NCBI GenBank assembly: GCA_010093485.1
Contig: MU001515.1
Location: 205,518 to 269,517 of the forward strand
Direction of reading: 5' to 3'
DNA length: 64,000 nt
Source of the DNA: Karstenula rhodostoma CBS 690.94
Lineage: Eukaryota; Ascomycota; Dothideomycetes; Pleosporales; Didymosphaeriaceae
A program made the position numbers and the translations under genes. The stretch's first letter is position 1. Every line of letters begins with the position of its first letter. Below, one piece after another: positions 58,277-64,000 of the stretch. Under the pieces are notes generated by a model. The model had not been told where the DNA came from, ran no database searches, and saw only the letters and a program-made list of their open reading frames with translations.

Positions 58277-59372
58277 ATGGATGACAAGAATCAAGCACTC
58301 ATTCTCGACCCCAACGACTCCAGCGAAGAGGCAGTGCCGATGACTGCGAAACACGCGCCTACAGCCCGAGATTGTTCGTTACCACCGCATCCACGAGCAC
58401 CTTCGGCCCGGAATCCAGGTGAAGTAATTAACCCAGGCAATGTGCGCTTAATCCGATCGGCCTCGCAACCGCCCTTGTCCAGCAAGCCAGCATTCCTTCA
58501 GACCAAGACCGATGCACCTCCAGCTCGGCTGTGTTCGATGTGCCCCGGTAATGGGTCAACCAGCTGCGACAAGTGCCAGATGGTCCTCTACTGCTCCGAG
58601 GCCTGTAGGAATCTTGATTCACAACATGACACTCTGTGCGGCGATTCGACCGCTACCAGGTGAGGCCAGGACCTGACTATCACCGCGCAATCTTCTTTCC
58701 GGGACACGAGGGCGGCAAGCCTAGATTTGTCTGGGTCCACTTCTGGCCCAACAAGACACGAGATGGAATCGATTACAAGATGCCGCTCTTGTCTGAGTGG
58801 TTCGGCCCCTTTGGGTATCAGGGGGCGACCACGATCTTTGACCGTGAATCGTCCGATCATAGCGGCCCGGCGCAAGAAACGTGATGCGAACTGATCCCAG
58901 GTCTGGCCGCTTTACAGAGAGCCGCCTTCTTTGTCGACCTCTCCAGCACCCTATTCGAGTTGTCTCACATTCGAATGGGACTTCCAGTAATCAGGTCAAC
59001 CATACCATATCTGATCTCGTGAAATCGAGATTCGCGAAGAAATATGAGGGGCCTATCATTGCGTTCGGGACGAAGGATTCTGAAGAGCCACCTCGTGAAG
59101 CTGTCGATCTGAACCTCGAAGATTTCCGACATCTTATTCACTACTTTGGAATGTGTGAAAGCACGGCCCTTGTTGGCGATATGGATCGTTATTCTGGGGA
59201 AAGCATTCGTGGCGTGCGTGTCAACTGCGACGGAGATCGGATGAATGATCTCCCATGCGGCACATTCAACCCGGATATACCACGCTTCGATGACGTTCGT
59301 GTGCCTGTCACGCATCCACTTCTGCAACTAGCCTTGGCGAGTGAGGCGCAGCGCCGACGACACCGCAATTAA
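58277..59372 (+). pseudogene. MYND zinc-finger protein gene with a single-base frameshift
   Basis: Frame 1 starts MDDKNQALILDPN (or at 58163) and contains a full MYND finger: CSMC..CDKC..YCSEAC..HDTLC. Immediately after HDTLC the conserved continuation (FDRYQVRPGPDYHRAIFFPG) is in another frame; one missing base near 58637 explains it and no intron can. A later intron, 58844-58917 (donor GTGAAT, acceptor TTTACAG), correctly joins IFD|QSRLLCRP and restores the rest (GPIIAFGTKDSEEPP) to the stop at 59372. Either a young pseudogene or an assembly error. Fungal MYND proteins of this type are uncharacterised. Confidence 0.65.
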
Positions 59373-59954
59373 CGCCTGTACGTGTCTGTCTGGCTAAATT
59401 ACCCAAGCTCTCGCAGTGGCCTTTCAGGCGGACGCGCTTGTGGTGTGTCATCCAATAGTGCTGGTGGACAAGTTACAGGCTCGGGTAAGCGGGTTTCTAG
59501 TCGTCTGAAGTCGGTCTAGCTTGACTCTGGGCCAACGCGCGGTGCCGTTGGCCCCCACAATATCAAGACATCGTTACGTTGCCAGTGCCTTTGCGCCCAT
59601 CAGACGGATCATGATCACATGCTGTGCAATGCTGATGAAGCACAGGAAGCCCTCCAAATTGGCGAAACGGTACCCGGTGCACTATTGCTATGAGGCACGG
59701 CACTATCGTGTGATCGGTCCAGAAACGCAATACTCCTCGCATCACCTTCGTTTTAGGATCCCACCGTCCGTGCACTTAAACTCCGACGATCCCTTATTGC
59801 GGCTCATTTAGCGGGCGCAGCTCAGATACAAAAGATGAACACCGCCCCAGGCGTGGGGAGGTTCCGAAATTCGTCCCTCCTATCCTACAGTGGCACCGAT
59901 CGATAGGAGTTGACAATGCGCTGGCGACATCGACGGCTTTACGACCGATAGATT
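59373..59954. other. Intergenic region
   Basis: About 580 bp. A 97-codon ORF (59521-59811) has no support. Confidence 0.5.
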
Positions 59955-61226
59955 ATGCTCCCGCGCCTCGGCAGCCACCGATGGCGCTCTCCAAAGCTCC
60001 AATTACTGGGGCTAATCCTCCTCGGCCTTGTTCTTGAAGTGCTACTCCACCAATATTACTACCATGTCCCACGACCGTCGGAGGACCTGGACGCAGTCTT
60101 CCAAGTAGGATGCGCAGAGCCGGACACCCGCGCCCCGCGCGAGAACGCCGCAATCATCATGCTGGCCCGCAACGAAGACCTCGAAAGCGCCCTCACGTCC
60201 CTGCAGTCCCTCGAGGACCACTTCAACCGCTGGTTCAACTACCCCGTCGTCTTCATGAACAACGAGCCCTTCAGCGCCGACTTCAAAGCCCGCGTCAGCG
60301 CCGTCGTAAGCGGCGAGACGGTCTTCGAGCAGCTTTCCAGCGATTCCTTCGGCTTCCCCTCTTGGATGGACAACGCACAGGGCAGGGAGCTGGTCCGCGC
60401 GAACGGCGCGCTGGGCGTCCACAAGGGCGACATGGAGTCCTACCACCACATGTGCCGCTTCTACTCGGGCAAGTTCTACGACGTGCCCGCGCTGCAGCGC
60501 TACAAGTGGTACTGGCGCGTCGAGCCGCACGTCCAGTTCTCGTGCGCCATCACATACGACCCGTTCCGGCTGATGCGCGAGCGCGGGAAGAAATACGGAT
60601 ACACGGTCTCGCTGTGGGAGCTCGGCAACACGGTGCCGGAGCTGTTCCGCGCAGTCAGCGAGTTCAAGGCCATGAAGCGCATCGCGACGAGCAACCTGTG
60701 GAAGGGCTTCGTCCGCCCGACGTGGATGCCGTGGGGCCTGCGCTGGATCAAGGCCACGCAGCCGCTGCACGACGCCGCGGGCGACTCGTGGAACCTGTGC
60801 CACTTCTGGAGCAACTTTGAGATTGGCGACTTGGACTTCTTCCGCAGCGAGGCGCACCGCGAGTTCTTCGAGTTCCTGGATCATAAGGGAGGCTTCTACG
60901 CTGAGCGCTGGGGTGACGCCTCCGTCCATGCGTTGGCGGCCGCGCTACTCCTCAAGCCAGAAGAACTCCACCATTTCGAGGACTTTGGGTATTTCCACGA
61001 TCCGTGGGTCGTGGCGCCGGCGAATGCGGCGGGGAAGCAGCTCCCGGACAGCGAGGTGCTGGGGCCGGTTGGGAAGAACGTGGTAGAGGGGGAAGAGGGT
61101 GGGAGTGGGTGCAGGTGCGAGAGGAAGCAGATTCGAAATTTTCAGAATTGGTGTATGAATCGGGTGCAGAGACCGGTGAGGCCGACGGCGTGGCCGAATA
61201 GGATGTGGGGGGATTGGAAAGGGTGA
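59955..61226 (+). CDS. GT15 (Kre2/Mnt1/Ktr) alpha-1,2-mannosyltransferase-like protein (423 aa)
   Basis: A single exon encoding a type II Golgi protein: short basic tail, membrane anchor LLGLILLGLVLEVLLH (~17-33), then the GT15 catalytic domain. Motifs: IIMLARNEDLESALTSLQSLEDHFN, YPVVFMNNEPFS, MCRFYSGKFYDVPALQRYKWYWRVEP, FSCAITYDPF, HFWSNFEIGDLDFFRSEAHREFF, GGFYAERWGDASVHA and HHFEDFGYFHDP. The family adds mannose to O- and N-glycans from GDP-mannose. The metal-binding EPD motif of Kre2 reads EPH here (E190-P191-H192). C-terminal Cys pair and basic end are normal. Activity may be altered. Confidence 0.9.
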   Translation: MLPRLGSHRWRSPKLQLLGLILLGLVLEVLLHQYYYHVPRPSEDLDAVFQVGCAEPDTRAPRENAAIIMLARNEDLESALTSLQSLEDHFNRWFNYPVVFMNNEPFSADFKARVSAVVSGETVFEQLSSDSFGFPSWMDNAQGRELVRANGALGVHKGDMESYHHMCRFYSGKFYDVPALQRYKWYWRVEPHVQFSCAITYDPFRLMRERGKKYGYTVSLWELGNTVPELFRAVSEFKAMKRIATSNLWKGFVRPTWMPWGLRWIKATQPLHDAAGDSWNLCHFWSNFEIGDLDFFRSEAHREFFEFLDHKGGFYAERWGDASVHALAAALLLKPEELHHFEDFGYFHDPWVVAPANAAGKQLPDSEVLGPVGKNVVEGEEGGSGCRCERKQIRNFQNWCMNRVQRPVRPTAWPNRMWGDWKG

Positions 61227-61804
61227 TAGTGGGAGAAAAGACGAAATGCATCACGTGGTTATGAAGGTTCTGTTGAGGAATGGAGTGACTTGAGCTGCTG
61301 AGCGAGATGCTTTACAATGGGTCGATGTCCCGCGTGGATGCGGGTGCGACTGGGGACCGTTGGGTGATGTGGGCGAGCGACAAAAAAATTCCCAGGATAA
61401 GACTCATCCAGAATAGTAAAGGGCTTTTCGACACATAGATACAGAAGGGAAATAAAAAGATCAGCGTGAGCGTATGATTTCACGGCAACTGAAGAAGGTG
61501 TAGTCATTCAGTGACCAGTATGATGATAGAACATATGTATTCATTGGATGCTTGAGCTTCTGCTAACAACCATCTCTGGGAGTCATGCTCCATGTACGAA
61601 TGCCGGGCTGAAAATTTGCACCGGAAGACAACTATCCAGAAAGCTGGTGTCAAATCAATCGAGGAACACCACGAACTTGTGAATTGGATGCACAGAAACA
61701 TCTTTGAACCGGTGTAACAATCTGTAAACCACCAATGGGTCCGTCACTGTGCCAGCACAGTGATAATATGATATGCAACTGACATTCCCCGCAGCAGGAT
61801 GAGC
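61227..61804. other. Convergent 3' region
   Basis: 578 bp between the GT15 gene and the next minus-strand gene. No feature seen. Confidence 0.55.
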
Positions 61805-62737
61805 CTACAAAGGCTCACCCTCGTCCCAGCCGCCACGGAAGGCGCCGTACCGAGGGTGAAGGGTCACCAGGACCTTCTGCCCCTCGGGCTTCTTCTCCGC
61901 GAACGACTCACGCAACCACGCGCCGAAGTCCCTCAGCGTCTGCAGCGGGTCGCCATCCTGAGCCATGTGCCCACTGTGCCACATGATGCCGCCGATGTAG
62001 ACGTGCTTCAGGTTGTCACAGCCAAGCATCGGGCGCAACTTCCACCAGGACAAGAAGCGGTTCAGCGCCATCGGGTTCCACTCGTCGTAGGGGTGGAAGA
62101 AGGCGATGCGCTTGAAGTGGAACGTCATGCCGATACGCTCCAGGTTGGGGCATTGTAGCATGAGTTCCACGTCTGGGTTGGGGGCGAGAGTCATCCCGTC
62201 ATCATTGTAGTTGTACCAATGGATATGGGGGAAGTTCAAGTTCCGCACGGCTTCGAAACCCTCGTTCGCGGGGAAGGTGGCTAGGAACTTGCTGAACCAG
62301 GGTGCGATCTTGACAGGAAGGTCCTTGTCGTACTTGAGGGTTACGCAGTCGGTCGTCTTCAGCATGTGGACTAGGACTTCGCCGCGCATCTGGTGGTTCG
62401 TGAGTGCGAGGTGAGGCAGCCACTTCGGGAACATGGTGTTGGGGAGGTCGGACTCCTTCTCCTTGTCGCAGATGATCAGTTGGTCGGGCCAGTTCCAGAC
62501 GCAGCACGGGTTGCTGAAGTCGTCGTGGTGCATGGCCTTCTCCAAGGTCCCCGAATCGAGGTCGCCGAGGAGGCTGTAGTCGATGATCTTGCTGCGGATC
62601 TCAGGGGGAAACTCCAGGAAGTTGATGCGGGTAGCAGGGGCGTCGAACTTGGGATCAAAGGTGTGCGTGATTGCGTCGAAGAGGTGGGAGAGTGCATGAA
62701 CTCCCTTGTCGGTGGTGATCATGCTGTTGCTCGCCAT
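61805..62737 (-). CDS. 2EXR/F-box-like fungal protein (310 aa)
   Basis: A single exon; start at ATG 62737 (MASNSMITTDKG). The open frame continues upstream to 62917, but that stretch contains the TATA box. Core INFLEFPPEIRSKIIDYSLL is the 2EXR signature, then LPHLALTNHQMRGEVLVHML and FLATFPANEGFEAVRNLNFP, and a conserved C-terminal GAWLRESFAEKK. No membrane helix or signal. The same family occurs at 42466 and 52899, and decayed copies at 40657 and 43690. Function unknown. Confidence 0.8.
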   Translation of the reverse strand: MASNSMITTDKGVHALSHLFDAITHTFDPKFDAPATRINFLEFPPEIRSKIIDYSLLGDLDSGTLEKAMHHDDFSNPCCVWNWPDQLIICDKEKESDLPNTMFPKWLPHLALTNHQMRGEVLVHMLKTTDCVTLKYDKDLPVKIAPWFSKFLATFPANEGFEAVRNLNFPHIHWYNYNDDGMTLAPNPDVELMLQCPNLERIGMTFHFKRIAFFHPYDEWNPMALNRFLSWWKLRPMLGCDNLKHVYIGGIMWHSGHMAQDGDPLQTLRDFGAWLRESFAEKKPEGQKVLVTLHPRYGAFRGGWDEGEPL

Positions 62738-62891
62738 TTGATCGGCAAGGAAAGGTACTGATAAAAGTTCGGGTAAAGTCGACGAGAATTGGTCTGAGGA
62801 TTGTCGAAATCGGAGAGATTGATTCGAGTAGACTTTGTGCAATGGAGTGGTTCTGGGCCAGTTTGGAGTGATCTGGGGGAGGGTGTAGTGT

Positions 62892-62898
62892 TTATATA
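62892..62898 (-). promoter_or_regulatory. TATA box of the 2EXR-like gene
   Basis: A TATATAA element on the minus strand about 155 bp upstream of the start at 62737. Confidence 0.5.
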
Positions 62899-63060
62899 CT
62901 CTCGAGTGCGGAAGCATTGTGCGCTAGGTCAGCTATGACCCAGGTTATGTGAATGCACGATGCACGTCTCGAGTTGGAAGGCGATAGGACCTCGGTCAGT
63001 TAGCGCTGTGCTTTTCCACTCGGACGCAAATCTACCTTTCTCGGTTGATTTATACGACCG

Positions 63061-63226
63061 CCCCTTGGATTTGTTCTGTTCCATGGTGGTTGAGCAGTGT
63101 TGAGATGGTTGAGGCGACGATAATCCCAGAGCCACGGTCATACGTGACTCACCCCACCGATCACCCTAACACTCCCCCTCGCGGGCGCCTCCCTGTTGTC
63201 TTTCACGGCTCCGGGATCCCCACATG
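63061..63226 (+). repeat. Third copy of the dispersed repeat
   Basis: Matches 40463-40595 with few differences and extends further left, where it still aligns with the degraded copy (GGATTTGTTCTGTTCC versus AGATTTATTCTATTTC). Ends with GGATCCCCACATG. Lies 320 bp upstream of the 2EXR-like gene start. Confidence 0.8.
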
Positions 63227-63477
63227 TTATGCGACCGCATGTCTTTCACTCGGCTTAAGCCGTCAGAGCTTTGAGTAGATATATATGGGATGGAAAGAGG
63301 TAGTTGTTTCATTGTAAACCTGGTCTTGCAGGACTTTCATCAAGTATTTAAATAACGGTATATGATTGCTGTTTATCATTTGTTGTGAGATGTAAGACAG
63401 CAATCGAGAAGCGCAGCCAAATGCCTATCTTCGTTTTCCATCCGATTGAGGTGGCAACCATTGAAGGTTAACAAGGC

Positions 63478-64000
63478 TCAATCATCCTCGTTTTGCTCTT
63501 CGCTCGCGACCTGCTTGCAGAAATCCGCAAAATACTGCAGCACCTGTGGATCCAAGTCCAATTCATCAACTAGCGGCTTGGTCTTCAGCGGTGAGAGAAT
63601 CAAGACGACCTTCAGATGGATGTAGTGCAAAAGCGCAATTATCTGATCGTATGTTGTTGCCTTATTGAAAGGGTATCTAATACCGATGTGTGGAGAGCGG
63701 GGAAACTGGGGAATTTGTCGCATAATGTATTCTCCGAGCTCGCTATCGGGATACTGGGCGTAGAAGATGTCTTCGCAGTAAGGGAGTTTGCCCCCATCTA
63801 CGAAGGCCCAGATATTGCCGCCGACGCCAACGCAGAACTTTTCAACGGTTGTACCATCGAGTAGCGATACATCATGGTTATTGGCAACATATTTAACCTT
63901 GGAGATGATTCGAAGACCCTGGGAGCTGCCAGCGCGTCCGTGAATTTCGAAGTCTTGCAGGGTTAGGCGTTGAGTGGGACGCTGCACATCTTTTGGGGCA
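63478..64000 (-). CDS. Hypothetical protein, 5' end outside window
   Basis: The frame is open from the right edge to a TGA at 63478. Visible 173 residues include RLTLQDFEIHGRAGSSQGL, TTVEKFCVGVGGNIWAFVDGG, HIGIRYPFNKATTYDQIIALLHYIHLK and an acidic end (ASEEQNEDD). No ATG precedes RLTLQDF within the window, so the start lies beyond it. No family recognised. Confidence 0.55.
   Translation of the reverse strand, partial: APKDVQRPTQRLTLQDFEIHGRAGSSQGLRIISKVKYVANNHDVSLLDGTTVEKFCVGVGGNIWAFVDGGKLPYCEDIFYAQYPDSELGEYIMRQIPQFPRSPHIGIRYPFNKATTYDQIIALLHYIHLKVVLILSPLKTKPLVDELDLDPQVLQYFADFCKQVASEEQNEDD

Noticed and set aside
59521..59811. 97-codon ORF with many His/Arg
   Set aside because: No conservation or splice support; other frames look no worse.
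60042..60929. 295-codon ORF antisense to the GT15 gene
   Set aside because: Shadow of a GC3-biased gene; no recognisable motif.
62738..62917. 60-residue N-terminal extension of the 2EXR-like gene
   Set aside because: Overlaps the TATA box and precedes a better start at MASNSM.

Overview
The window is nuclear DNA of a filamentous ascomycete, most likely a Dothideomycete. The support is short introns (about 40-90 nt, a few longer) with GTRNGY donors and CTRAY branch sites, fungal-only families (2EXR/F-box-like proteins, DUF6536, GT15 Kre2/Mnt1, CFEM-like, fungal PD-(D/E)XK-like), a fungal-type catalase-peroxidase, and a C-to-T/G-to-A degraded repeat that looks like repeat-induced point mutation (RIP). 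I resolved exon joins by hand from reading frame, splice consensus and family conservation.

Left part (1-39 kb): mostly housekeeping and conserved genes in GC-rich DNA. In order these are an NmrA-like oxidoreductase cut by the window edge, two uncharacterised proteins, a repeat-bearing Pro-rich protein, a secreted glycosidase-like protein and a DUF7025-type AAA ATPase. Then come a fused homoserine kinase-AIR synthetase, adenine phosphoribosyltransferase, a RidA/YjgF enamine deaminase, an MFS sugar/polyol transporter and a large non-RD protein kinase. A bestrophin-like channel, a PD-(D/E)XK nuclease-like protein, two small hypothetical genes, KatG and an F-box/LRR-like protein complete the region.

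Middle part (39-56 kb): an accessory-looking, visibly more AT-rich stretch. It holds a RIP-degraded repeat and an intact copy of the same repeat, intact and decayed 2EXR-like genes, a CFEM-like secreted protein with an orphan CFEM exon nearby, a DUF6536 membrane protein divergent from a MARVEL-like four-helix protein, relic ORFs and small cysteine-containing genes. Right part (56-64 kb): a conserved tubby/LURP-like protein, a frameshifted MYND-finger gene, a GT15 mannosyltransferase with an altered EPD motif, another 2EXR-like gene, a third copy of the repeat, and a partial gene at the edge.

The most striking observation is the single ORF joining a complete homoserine kinase (threonine pathway) to a complete AIR synthetase (purine pathway). 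It is followed on the same strand by adenine phosphoribosyltransferase and a RidA protein. RidA clears the enamines made by threonine dehydratase, which in bacteria can react with PRPP to give the purine precursor phosphoribosylamine. The three neighbouring genes therefore all touch the threonine/PRPP/purine junction. Other noteworthy points are GC-AG introns, micro-exons of 14 and 23 nt, a duplicated intron-exon unit, and abrupt intragenic flips from C-rich to G-rich coding strand.
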